Below, piece by piece: positions 7,240 through 14,980 of a stretch of 27,867 bases of DNA. Numbering within the stretch: position 1 is the stretch's first letter; each line of letters starts with the position of its first letter. The position numbers and the translations under genes are program-made. Origin of the DNA: CAZAGD01 sp964484485 (GTDB lineage: Bacteria; Desulfobacterota; SM23-61). The notes under the pieces are model-generated. The model worked only from the letters and a program-made list of their open reading frames with translations, made no database searches and was not told where the DNA came from. The stretch lies in assembly GCA_964484485.1 (NCBI GenBank), contig CAZAGD010000172.1, positions 1 through 27,867 of the forward strand. The letters are read 5' to 3'.

Positions 7240-7965
7240 TCAGCTCTCTGCCCTTTCTATCTCAGCTATTATCTTTTGAAAATTTAGAGCATCTGCCCAC
7301 ATATTTACATTGTTAAATAGACAATAGCCAACACCCGAAGTTTTGTCTTTTAAAGTTCTAAGATCATCTTCAGTAAAACGATAACGATAGCCGGTAATCC
7401 CATGCAGTCGATAGTAGAAGATTTCTCCATATTGAGCTTCCGCCTTGAAGGGATCTACACCATGGATCAAATTTAGCTCCTGACAGAGTCTTTGCACATC
7501 TTCTTTTTTCCACTTACCCCTTGGCTCCCAAACAAAAATAAAATCATCCCGGGAAATTTCCCGAAAAAAATTACGCAAATTTGCTAAGTTCGCTGGCGAT
7601 GGAAAAAAACTGGCTGGAGTTTGAAAAACTATCACCTTAGCCCCTAAAACAGCCGCAATTTCTTTAGTCTTTTGCCAAGCAAAATGCACTTCTTTCGTTG
7701 GTTTAAAAGATCCGCAGGCTGATAATTTTTGGGGGGTCCAGGAAAACTTAAGTCTCCGGTAAGTGGGACTTTGGGCCTCATGAGTAATTAGTTGCCAGGC
7801 TTTTATGGTAAACTCAAATTCTCCAGGGGCTTCTTGGCGCCAGCGTTCAGCTGTTCTAATTTGGGGCGGCTGGTAAAAAGTCTGCTGAATCTCCACCAGA
7901 TTAAAAAATTTATAATACTGGGTGCGGGCCTTGGGAAATCCGCAACAACCTACCTTAACTCGCAT
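7240..7965 (-). CDS. DUF72 (YecE-like) TIM-barrel protein
   Basis: A 241-residue protein with the DUF72 pattern. It opens RVKVGCCGFP, then has NLVEIQQTFYQPP, ERWRQEAPGEFEFTIKAWQLITH, GAKVIVFQTPASF, FVWEPRGKW, FYYRLHGITGYRYRFTEDDL and CLFNNVNMWADAL. Family members are widespread, fold like TIM barrels and have no settled biochemical function. It lies 16 bases after the glycerate kinase gene in the same operon. Confidence 0.88.
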   Translation of the reverse strand: MRVKVGCCGFPKARTQYYKFFNLVEIQQTFYQPPQIRTAERWRQEAPGEFEFTIKAWQLITHEAQSPTYRRLKFSWTPQKLSACGSFKPTKEVHFAWQKTKEIAAVLGAKVIVFQTPASFFPSPANLANLRNFFREISRDDFIFVWEPRGKWKKEDVQRLCQELNLIHGVDPFKAEAQYGEIFYYRLHGITGYRYRFTEDDLRTLKDKTSGVGYCLFNNVNMWADALNFQKIIAEIERAES

Positions 7966-7981
7966 TTGCTCTTTAGGGCTT

Positions 7982-9331
7982 TTAATTTTTACCCGGTTGC
8001 TTAATTAAAATTAAACGCAGGTCCATTACATTGGTTCCTGTGGGACCGGTAATAAAAAGGTCGCCAAGTTTTTTAAAAAAGGGGTAAGAGTTATTTTGAG
8101 CTAAATAATTCTGCGCTTCCATACCTAAAGTTTTAGCCCGCGCCACAGTGTTTCCATCGGCAAAGGCTCCCGCAGCATCGGTCGGTCCATCTGTGCCATC
8201 AGTTCCGGCACTCAAAATAACTACTCCTTTTAAGCCTGCAATATCTAAGGCAGCGGCGAGGGCGAACTCCTGATTTCTTCCTCCTTTTCCTGAGCCTTGC
8301 AAAGTGACCGTAGTTTCTCCTCCCGAAAGAATACAAGCTGGTGGGGCCACAGGAATCCCATTTAACAGCACTTCTTTAGTAATGGCCGTATGTACTTTAG
8401 CCACTTCCTTCGTCTCGCCAATTATACGCGAAGAAAGGAGTAAAGTATGGTATCCCAAAGCTTCAGCTTTTTGTTGAGCTGCTTTCATGGCCAGGAGATT
8501 ATTTCCCACAATTACATTGGTAACTTTTTTAAACGCCTCGGCCCCCTCTTTGAGAGTTTCTTCCCTTTTCCCCTTTAAGCCTTCCCGGATGTGTTTGGCC
8601 ACCCCAGGAGGAATTTTGGACCACAAATTGTAACGGTCCAGGATCTCTTGGCAATCAGCATAGGTTGTTGGATCGGGTACAGTGGGTCCCGAGGCAATGG
8701 CATCTAAGGGATCACCTACCACATCAGAGAGAATTAAAGAAATGAGGGTTGCCGGATAAGTAAGTTTAGCCAAGCCTCCACCTTTAAGAAAAGACAGATG
8801 TTTCCTCAAAGTATTAATCTCTTGAATAGTAGCCCCGCAAGATAGAAGTAAATCGGTTACCTTTTGTTTTTCCTGCAGAGAAATCCCCGGTATGGGGGCG
8901 GGAAGTAAAGCCGAACCTCCACCTGATATAAGGAAAATTACTAAATCATTTTCCTGCAGGTTGCTTAACATCTTGGTCATCGCCCAAGTGCCTTGGAGTC
9001 CATTTTCATCCGGCAGCGGGTGGCCAGCTTCCTGCAGACGAATATATTTTAATTTCTGTCCATGTCCATACTTTACATTTATTAACCCAGCGGTTATGCG
9101 GGGCCCTAAAATTTTCTCTATGCCGGCGGCCATGGCGGCAGAAGCCTTTCCACAGCCGGCCACAAATATGCGTTTAAATCTCAAAAGCGAAAAACGATGC
9201 TCCCCCACTCTTAAAGTATGCCCTTGGAGAGAAACTTGATTGGTGATTATCTGCCGGGGATGGACGGCGGCCACAGCATGCGCAAAAATCTTTTGGGCAT
9301 CCCGCCGCATAGCTTTTAAATATTTATCCAT
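7982..9331 (-). CDS. Glycerate 2-kinase (GckA/TtuD, MOFRL family)
   Basis: A 449-residue protein. I start it at ATG 9331, which has GGAG seven bases upstream; an upstream TTG (9337) adds two residues. The N-terminal DUF4147 domain shows IFVAGCGKASAAMAAGI, EAGHPLPDENG, VIFLISGGGSALLPAP, NTLRKHLSFLKGGGLAKL and ILSDVVGDPLDAIASGPTVPD. The C-terminal MOFRL domain shows SGGETTVTLQGSGKGGRNQE and SAGTDGTDGPTDAAGAFADG. It phosphorylates D-glycerate to 2-phosphoglycerate. It follows glmS by 31 bases, an unusual partnership. Confidence 0.9.
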   Translation of the reverse strand: MDKYLKAMRRDAQKIFAHAVAAVHPRQIITNQVSLQGHTLRVGEHRFSLLRFKRIFVAGCGKASAAMAAGIEKILGPRITAGLINVKYGHGQKLKYIRLQEAGHPLPDENGLQGTWAMTKMLSNLQENDLVIFLISGGGSALLPAPIPGISLQEKQKVTDLLLSCGATIQEINTLRKHLSFLKGGGLAKLTYPATLISLILSDVVGDPLDAIASGPTVPDPTTYADCQEILDRYNLWSKIPPGVAKHIREGLKGKREETLKEGAEAFKKVTNVIVGNNLLAMKAAQQKAEALGYHTLLLSSRIIGETKEVAKVHTAITKEVLLNGIPVAPPACILSGGETTVTLQGSGKGGRNQEFALAAALDIAGLKGVVILSAGTDGTDGPTDAAGAFADGNTVARAKTLGMEAQNYLAQNNSYPFFKKLGDLFITGPTGTNVMDLRLILIKQPGKN

Positions 9332-9362
9332 GAACAAACTCCGTTTAACTTTAGCTAAGAAA

Positions 9363-11192
9363 CTATTCCACGGTGACGCTTTTAGCCAGATTTCTGGGCT
9401 GGTCTACGTCCGTTCCTTTGAGCACCGCAATATTATAGGCCAAAAGCTGCAAAGGAACGTTCAAAAGAATTGGTGTCAGCAAATGGTGAGTTTCCGGAAT
9501 AAAGAGGATATCGTTTGCTTTGGCCGTCACTTCTGAATTTTCCGGGTTGGCTAAGGCAATTACTTTTCCGCCCCGGGCGCGCACTTCCTCAATATTATTT
9601 AAAATCTTTTCATAAGTCTTCCCCTTGGGGGCCAAGACGACCACCGGAAGATCTTCATCAATTAAGGCAATAGGACCATGTTTCATTTCTCCAGCAGCAT
9701 ATCCTTCAGCATGGATGTAAGAAATTTCTTTTAATTTTAAGGCCCCCTCTAAAGCTATGGGATAATTTATGCCCCGCCCCAAAAAAAGGAAATCGCGTGC
9801 ATTCATATATTTTTTGGATATAATCTCGATCTGCGGATTTAAATCTAAAACTTCTTGCACAAGATGAGGAATCTTCAATAACTCAGTCAGAAGAGATCTG
9901 ACCTCTGGGGCAGAGAGAATATTTTTGGTTTCCCCTAAAGCTAAGGCTAACAAAAAGAGAGCCGCCAGTTGACAGGAAAAAGTCTTGGTGGAAGCTACGC
10001 CGATTTCCGGGCCGGCATGGGTATAAAAATTGCCTTCGGCCTCCCGGGCCAAGCTGCTATCGACCACGTTGCAAATAGCCAAAGTGCGGGCACCTTTTCT
10101 TTTTCCTTCGCGGAAGGCGGCCAAAGTATCTGTAGTTTCCCCGGATTGAGAAATGGCCACCAGCAGATCATGGTTACCTATAATAGGATTCCGGTAGCGA
10201 AATTCTGACCCCAAGTCTACTTCTACGGGCACCCGGGCTAATTCTTCGATCATGAACTTGCCCACCAGCGCGGCATGGTAAGAAGTACCGCAGGCGATAA
10301 TACATATTCTTTTGACATCTTTTAAATGGGAACTATCCAAATTGGCTTCTTTTAAAATAACTTTTCCTTCGGCCAAGGAAAGGCGTCCCCGAATGGTATC
10401 GGTAATCGCCCGCGGTTGCTCAAAAATTTCCTTAAGCATGAAATGCTTGTATCCGCCCTTTTCGGCCGTAACCGGATCCCATAGAATTTGCTTGGCCGGG
10501 CGGTGTTTGGCTTCCCCGCTCAACGAAGTAAGCTGAAAGTTCTTCTCTTGAGCTACCACCATCTCTCCATCTTCTAAAAAAATCATCTTCCGGGTGTAAG
10601 GGAGAATGGCCGGTATATCGGAAGCCACAAAAATCTCCCCTTCGCCTAAGCCCAGGATGAGCGGACTCTCCTTTTTAGCAGCGATTAGCTTATCTTTTTC
10701 GCCTTCATAAAGCACCGCAATAGCATAAGAACCTTCTACTTGCTGCAGAGCGTAGCGCACAGCTTCCGCAAAACTGGCTCCTTGGAAGAGGTAACTTTGG
10801 ATCAAATGGCCCAGAATTTCGGTGTCTGTTTCCGATTTAAATGTGTGCCCTTGGCGAAGCAGCTTTTCTTTAAGGGCTAGATAATTCTCGATAATACCGT
10901 TATGGACTACCGCCACCCCTCCTGCTTTATGCGGATGGGCATTCATCTCCGACGGTTTCCCATGAGTCGCCCAGCGGGTATGACCTATACCTATCCGCCC
11001 GTTAAAATTCTCTCCGGCGGTTTTCCGTTCCAGTTCTTTAAGTTTGCCCAGCGCCCTGCGGATGACTACTTTTCCTTCATGGAAAATAGCCACGCCTGCA
11101 GAATCATATCCCCGATATTCAAGGCGCCGTAAGCCTTCCAGAAGAACTTCCTTTATTTCCCGCGGTCCTATATAACCAATAATGCCACACAT
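9363..11192 (-). CDS. glmS: Glutamine--fructose-6-phosphate aminotransferase (isomerizing)
   Basis: A 609-residue protein, full length. The class II glutamine amidotransferase domain starts with catalytic Cys2 (MCGIIGYIG) and includes HTRWATHGKPSEMNAHPH. Two SIS sugar-isomerase domains follow, with GTSYHAALVGK, SQSGETTDTLAAFREGK, GVASTKTFSCQLAAL, AEGYAAGEMKHGPIALID and the C-terminal DQPRNLAKSVTVE tail. It makes glucosamine-6-phosphate, the entry to UDP-GlcNAc for peptidoglycan and LPS. It is second in the operon, ten bases after glmU. No glmS ribozyme would fit in that gap, and none is expected outside Gram-positives. Confidence 0.97.
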   Translation of the reverse strand: MCGIIGYIGPREIKEVLLEGLRRLEYRGYDSAGVAIFHEGKVVIRRALGKLKELERKTAGENFNGRIGIGHTRWATHGKPSEMNAHPHKAGGVAVVHNGIIENYLALKEKLLRQGHTFKSETDTEILGHLIQSYLFQGASFAEAVRYALQQVEGSYAIAVLYEGEKDKLIAAKKESPLILGLGEGEIFVASDIPAILPYTRKMIFLEDGEMVVAQEKNFQLTSLSGEAKHRPAKQILWDPVTAEKGGYKHFMLKEIFEQPRAITDTIRGRLSLAEGKVILKEANLDSSHLKDVKRICIIACGTSYHAALVGKFMIEELARVPVEVDLGSEFRYRNPIIGNHDLLVAISQSGETTDTLAAFREGKRKGARTLAICNVVDSSLAREAEGNFYTHAGPEIGVASTKTFSCQLAALFLLALALGETKNILSAPEVRSLLTELLKIPHLVQEVLDLNPQIEIISKKYMNARDFLFLGRGINYPIALEGALKLKEISYIHAEGYAAGEMKHGPIALIDEDLPVVVLAPKGKTYEKILNNIEEVRARGGKVIALANPENSEVTAKANDILFIPETHHLLTPILLNVPLQLLAYNIAVLKGTDVDQPRNLAKSVTVE

Positions 11193-11202
11193 CTTCGAAT
11201 CT

Positions 11203-12564
11203 TTATTTTTTCCTCCTGGGGTAGTGCACCTGTTTGGCGCGCGCTACCGCCATGGTTTCGGGTGGCACTTCTTTAGTAATCGTCGAGCCCGCACCAATTA
11301 GGGCTTTTTGGCCGATGCGGATAGGCGCTACCAATGCTGTATTACTGCCGATGAAAACTTCATCTTCAATGAAGGTAGGATTTTTCTTTTGACCATCATA
11401 GTTGCAGGTAATCGTTCCCGCTCCTACATTAACCCGCTCTCCCAAAGTAGCGTCACCTATGTAACTCAAATGATTGGCTTTGGTTCCTTTCCCGATAACT
11501 GATTTCTTGACTTCCACAAAATTTCCAATCCGTGATCCTTCTTTCAGAATCGTCTGCGGACGAAGATGCGCCAAAGGTCCCACTTCTACCCGATCTTCTA
11601 AAATACTCTCACTAATTACGGAAGAGGCTTTTATGGTCACAAAATTTCCTACTTTGGTATCCATAATTTTGCACCCTGGCTCGACTACACAATTCTGTCC
11701 CAACGAAGTTTTCCCCATAAGATAGCAGTTGGGATAGATCACCGTATCTCTGCCGATTTGCACTTCATAATCAATATAAGTATTTTGCGGATCGATAAGG
11801 GTTACGCCACTTAACATATGCTGCTCGGCAATCCTGTCCCTCAGGATTTGGTTTGCCCGGGCTAAATCTTGCCGCGTATTAATACCCATAACTTCCGAAT
11901 TCTCCGCCACGAGGAAAGCCCCCACTTTCTTATTCTGTTTTGCGGCCTTTTCGACTATATCAGTGAGATAATATTCCTTTTGCGCATTTTGATCGCTTAA
12001 ACTGGGAAGCGCCGAAAAGAGAAACTCAGCGTCCGCGCAGTAAATTCCTGTATTTACTTCGTCCCCTAATTCTTGCCCCGGCGGCAGGTCTTTCTCTTCT
12101 ATGATGCACTGAATTTGCCCTTCCTTATTCCTCAAGATCCTTCCGTATCCTTTGGGATTTTCTAAGTGCGTAGTCAACACAGAAAGAGTATGCTGATTTT
12201 CTTCGTGAAATTTGATTAAGTTCCTCAATGTTTCTTCTTTAAGGAGTGGCACATCTCCGCTGAGAATCAGGATGATACCGCGAAATCCTTCTAAATTAGG
12301 GGTAGTCATCAAAACGGCATGACCTGTACCCAGTTGTTCGTCTTGATCTACAAAAATAATATCAGGGGCGGTAAATTTTTGGCGGATAAGCTCTTTCTGA
12401 AAACCGATAACGACTAATAATTTTTCTGGCTGCAGACGACGAGCCACATTTAAAACCAATCCCAACATCGGAAAGCCGGCTAAGGGATGGAGCACTTTTA
12501 CTAAATCTGACTTCATCCGTGTCCCTTTACCAGCTGCCAGGATAATTATAGCCAGCGGTGGCAT
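11203..12564 (-). CDS. glmU: Bifunctional GlmU (GlcN-1-P acetyltransferase / GlcNAc-1-P uridyltransferase)
   Basis: A 453-residue protein, normal length. The N-terminal uridyltransferase has LAAGKGTRMKSDLVKVLHPLAG (residues 9-30) and GTGHAVLMTTP. The C-terminal left-handed beta-helix acetyltransferase has RIGNFVEVKKS, NHLSYIGDATLG and NVGAGTITCNYDGQKK. It produces UDP-GlcNAc from GlcN-1-P, acetyl-CoA and UTP. It is the first gene of the five-gene minus-strand operon, immediately after a good promoter, and is paired with glmS as in many bacteria. Confidence 0.97.
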   Translation of the reverse strand: MPPLAIIILAAGKGTRMKSDLVKVLHPLAGFPMLGLVLNVARRLQPEKLLVVIGFQKELIRQKFTAPDIIFVDQDEQLGTGHAVLMTTPNLEGFRGIILILSGDVPLLKEETLRNLIKFHEENQHTLSVLTTHLENPKGYGRILRNKEGQIQCIIEEKDLPPGQELGDEVNTGIYCADAEFLFSALPSLSDQNAQKEYYLTDIVEKAAKQNKKVGAFLVAENSEVMGINTRQDLARANQILRDRIAEQHMLSGVTLIDPQNTYIDYEVQIGRDTVIYPNCYLMGKTSLGQNCVVEPGCKIMDTKVGNFVTIKASSVISESILEDRVEVGPLAHLRPQTILKEGSRIGNFVEVKKSVIGKGTKANHLSYIGDATLGERVNVGAGTITCNYDGQKKNPTFIEDEVFIGSNTALVAPIRIGQKALIGAGSTITKEVPPETMAVARAKQVHYPRRKK

Positions 12565-12609
12565 TTTTATTTCCCTCGGCAGATAAAAATAGGCAAGCGC
12601 TCTTTTTCC

Positions 12610-12637
12610 ATTATAAAAGAACCTGCCGACCAGTCAA
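12610..12637 (-). promoter_or_regulatory. Promoter of the glmU operon
   Basis: On the minus strand TTGACT (12637-12632), 16 bases, then a perfect TATAAT (12615-12610). A start near 12603 gives a leader of about 40 nt before glmU. No other promoter of this quality was seen inside the operon. Confidence 0.7.
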
Positions 12638-12761
12638 GCGCTTTTCCGCCTGACCGTCGTTCAGTTTTTAACATTTCGCCCCAACAGGAGACAGGCAGAG
12701 GGAGAGGGGCGAAATTAAAATCGGCAGGGAATTGCTTATTCCCTTCTTACCACCATTCTTC

Positions 12762-12790
12762 TTGACTTTCTCGCTCCTCCTTCATAGTAT
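12762..12790 (+). promoter_or_regulatory. Promoter of tRNA-Pro
   Basis: TTGACT (12762-12767), 17-base spacer, TAGTAT (12785-12790). The expected start falls only a few bases before the mature tRNA 5' end at 12801. Confidence 0.7.
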
Positions 12791-12800
12791 TAAAGAAAGT

Positions 12801-12878
<78 letters not shown>

Positions 12879-12887
12879 TGATTTCAA

Positions 12888-12922
12888 GGGATTAGCTAAA
12901 ATTCCTAATCCTCTAATTTTTT
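12888..12922 (+). terminator. Rho-independent terminator after tRNA-Pro
   Basis: Inverted repeat GGATTAG (12889-12895) and CTAATCC (12905-12911) with a nine-base loop, followed shortly by six T residues (12917-12922). It lies 11 bases after the tRNA CCA end. From here to 13057 I see only AT-rich DNA. Confidence 0.65.
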
Positions 12923-13057
12923 GCAGCAGTCCGTTGCGGATTTTTCTCTTAACTGAAAATAATTGCATAAATCATACTTTTTCCTACATGAAAGTTAAGT
13001 TAAATCTTATTATTTAAATTTTTTTTTGCTCCCGATATGACCCATCACTTTATCCCG

Positions 13058-13115
13058 TTCCACTTCGTAGGTGGAAAATAAATGGTTGATGGCCTGTTCC
13101 ACCTACGAGGTGGAA
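13058..13115. repeat. Pair of palindromic 19-mers
   Basis: TTCCACTTCGTAGGTGGAA (13058-13076) and TTCCACCTACGAGGTGGAA (13097-13115) are each near-perfect palindromes. Each is the reverse complement of the other with one mismatch, and they are separated by 20 bases. They lie at the left edge of the AAA-ATPase fragment. Confidence 0.6.
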
Positions 13116-13260
13116 AAAATTTGGGGCTCCTGATTGAAGAATATTACCGAAGATTTCCTGCTTTCCGGGGCAAGGAAACAGTGACTTGGTGCTTCGACGA
13201 GATCCAAATGAATTCTGGTTGGGAGCGTTTTGGGCGGCGTCTTTTAGACAATGAAAAAGT
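13113..13260 (+). pseudogene. Fragment of an AAA-family (AAA_14/DUF4143-type) ATPase
   Basis: About 49 residues match the Walker B region of the AAA_14/DUF4143 family: LIEEYYRRFPAFRGKETV, then CFDEIQMNSGWERFGRRLLDNEKV. In intact proteins this is followed by a GSSAKLLS-type sensor, which is missing here. The Walker A part upstream is also absent; the palindromic pair stands in its place. This is a decayed remnant, not a functional gene. Confidence 0.6.
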
Positions 13261-13360
13261 TGGTAGAAGTAGCCCGCCAGGAAAAATAAAGCAGCATGGA
13301 ATGAAAGAAAAATTTTCCGGATAAACATCTATGCGCAAATTTTTTTACTTTTTAATTTTA

Positions 13361-13397
13361 AGCGCTAGAGTGGCAAGAAAATAAAATCCATAGCGCT
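13361..13397. other. Spaced inverted repeat AGCGCTA / TAGCGCT
   Basis: AGCGCTA at 13361-13367 and its exact complement TAGCGCT at 13391-13397, with 23 bases between. It lies in the gene-free stretch 13261-13476, where otherwise only the short dispersed repeat at 13421 was noticed. No function is evident. Confidence 0.4.
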
Positions 13398-13420
13398 GAT
13401 CTGGAATATCCTGAGCCCGC

Positions 13421-13458
13421 TCCCGTTTCCCCTCCCTGACCCAAGAAATGATACATTA
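13421..13458 (+). repeat. Short dispersed repeat, copy A
   Basis: Resembles 24998-25035 over about 38 bases, including an exact 16-mer AAGAAATGATACATTA (13443-13458). It lies 18 bases before the -35 box of the TAXI receptor promoter. Confidence 0.55.
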
Positions 13459-13476
13459 TCCCCGCTGGATTTTTAC

Positions 13477-13505
13477 TTGACACAATTTTAATTTATCTAT
13501 ATATT
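13477..13505 (+). promoter_or_regulatory. Promoter of the TAXI receptor gene
   Basis: A perfect TTGACA (13477-13482), 17-base spacer and TATATT (13500-13505). The start would be near 13512, giving a leader of about 110 nt. One of the best promoters in the window. Confidence 0.7.
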
Positions 13506-13571
13506 AATTCCCAAAATTTTATCCCTCATGCCTGTATCTCTTTTTCCCCTTCCCTACTTTGGAAAACTTTA

Positions 13572-13593
13572 CTTTAGCCAAAATGAGCTAAAG
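13572..13593 (+). other. Hairpin in the TAXI receptor leader
   Basis: CTTTAGC (13572-13578) pairs perfectly with GCTAAAG (13587-13593) around an eight-base loop, 29 bases before the ATG and just before the GGAGG ribosome site. It could be an mRNA structure or an operator. Confidence 0.4.
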
Positions 13594-13622
13594 ACTACAT
13601 ACTTCCTTTATGGAGGTGAAAC

Positions 13623-14834
13623 ATGCGTAAGAAAAAAATTATATTCAGTTCATTTTTATCTTTAATTTTTTTCTACCTGTTTATTCTCTCTTCAAACTCT
13701 ATGGCGCAAACCACCTTTAATTGGCCGCGCGAGTTGCTAATCACCACGCCTGCGGTTGGAACAGGCAGCCATGCTTCTACATCTGCTTGGGCCGCTATTA
13801 TGGAAAGAATGACCGGGGTGAAAGTAAGGGTGCTCCCGGACAACGCAGAGGGATCGAGGATCCAAAGACTTATTTCTGGAGAAGTGTTACTCAACTCCGC
13901 TTCTCAAACCGAACCACTGACTTATACCGAGGGATCGGAGGGGTTCATAACGCTGCCTAAAGGAGATATGAGAGTGGTCTGGCATCACAATGACACTCCC
14001 TGGGGATGGGCAGTTAGGGGCGACTCAGAAATAAAAAGCATTTACGACATAAAGAAGCTTTTGGAAGCGGGGAAAAAAGTAAGAGTAGCTGTAAATACTT
14101 CCTCAGCCTCCATGATCATTTGGGCAGAGGAAGTTCTGCCTGCCTTTTTGGGGATATTGGATAACAAGGAGCTTATGAAAAATTATATTAAGGTTCCTTT
14201 GGGTACCTACCCAGCGAATGTTAAGAGCATCGCTGAAGGGAAAGCTGATGTTGCCATGGTAGCCACAATCAGTCCAGTAACTTATGAGATTGAAGCTCAT
14301 CCCAAAGGTCTTCGATGGTTGGATAAACCGGTGGCGGATAAAAAGGGTTGGGCTGAGGTAGTAAGACTGCGTCCTCTGACTATTCCCAGTAAAGTGGGCA
14401 TAGGAGTTAAATCGGCAATTGGCCGAGAATCTTGGGTGTCCAACTTTTTATATTGGGGGATGGCCAAGACTGACCCTGAATTGGTCTACCAGATCGCCAA
14501 ATGGCTCCATCAAAACTTTGACGCTTACAAAAATGCTCATGCCCTCTGTGGGCGAATGAGTATTGACTTATTCCGCGAATTCCTAAATTATACTGGCGCG
14601 CCGATCCATGAAGGGACAATTAAATACCTTAAGGAAATCGGCAAATGGACGGCAAAAGACGATGTCTGGAACCAAGAGGCGGTTAAATTAATGGCCCGGT
14701 ACATTGAAGCATGGAATAAGGCAAGTGCTGAGGCCAGCGAAAAGAAAATAAAGATTGCTGATGATAATAAAGAATGGGAGGCCCTCTGGATTAAGTATAC
14801 TAAAGATCTGCCAAGATTTAAGGTCAGGTTGTAA
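13623..14834 (+). CDS. TRAP transporter solute receptor, TAXI family
   Basis: A 403-residue periplasmic binding protein with a signal peptide cleaved after about residue 28 (NSMAQ). TAXI-family features include the early LLITTPAVGTGSHAST strand-loop (the ligand loop), VKVRVLPDNAEGSRIQRLISGE, KKVRVAVNTSSASMI and KVPLGTYPANVKSIAEGKADVAMV. It captures an organic anion for a sodium-coupled TRAP permease, which is the next gene. The start is supported by TGGAGGTGAAAC directly upstream. It is somewhat longer than many TAXI proteins. The ligand is not predictable; carboxylates are usual. Confidence 0.88.
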   Translation: MRKKKIIFSSFLSLIFFYLFILSSNSMAQTTFNWPRELLITTPAVGTGSHASTSAWAAIMERMTGVKVRVLPDNAEGSRIQRLISGEVLLNSASQTEPLTYTEGSEGFITLPKGDMRVVWHHNDTPWGWAVRGDSEIKSIYDIKKLLEAGKKVRVAVNTSSASMIIWAEEVLPAFLGILDNKELMKNYIKVPLGTYPANVKSIAEGKADVAMVATISPVTYEIEAHPKGLRWLDKPVADKKGWAEVVRLRPLTIPSKVGIGVKSAIGRESWVSNFLYWGMAKTDPELVYQIAKWLHQNFDAYKNAHALCGRMSIDLFREFLNYTGAPIHEGTIKYLKEIGKWTAKDDVWNQEAVKLMARYIEAWNKASAEASEKKIKIADDNKEWEALWIKYTKDLPRFKVRL

Positions 14835-14980
14835 GAATTATTCTACGCAGAAAAAAATCGCTATTTTTAATGCGGAATAATTCGAAAATTGGTGAAACCC
14901 TTCCGGAGCACAATTATTTCAATAATTATTTAAAAAATTTCAATCTTATAATAACATCCAGCTAAAAAGGGAAGGTATTT

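Noticed and set aside
11193..11202. Possible glmS ribozyme
   Set aside because: Only ten bases separate glmU and glmS, far too short for the ribozyme.
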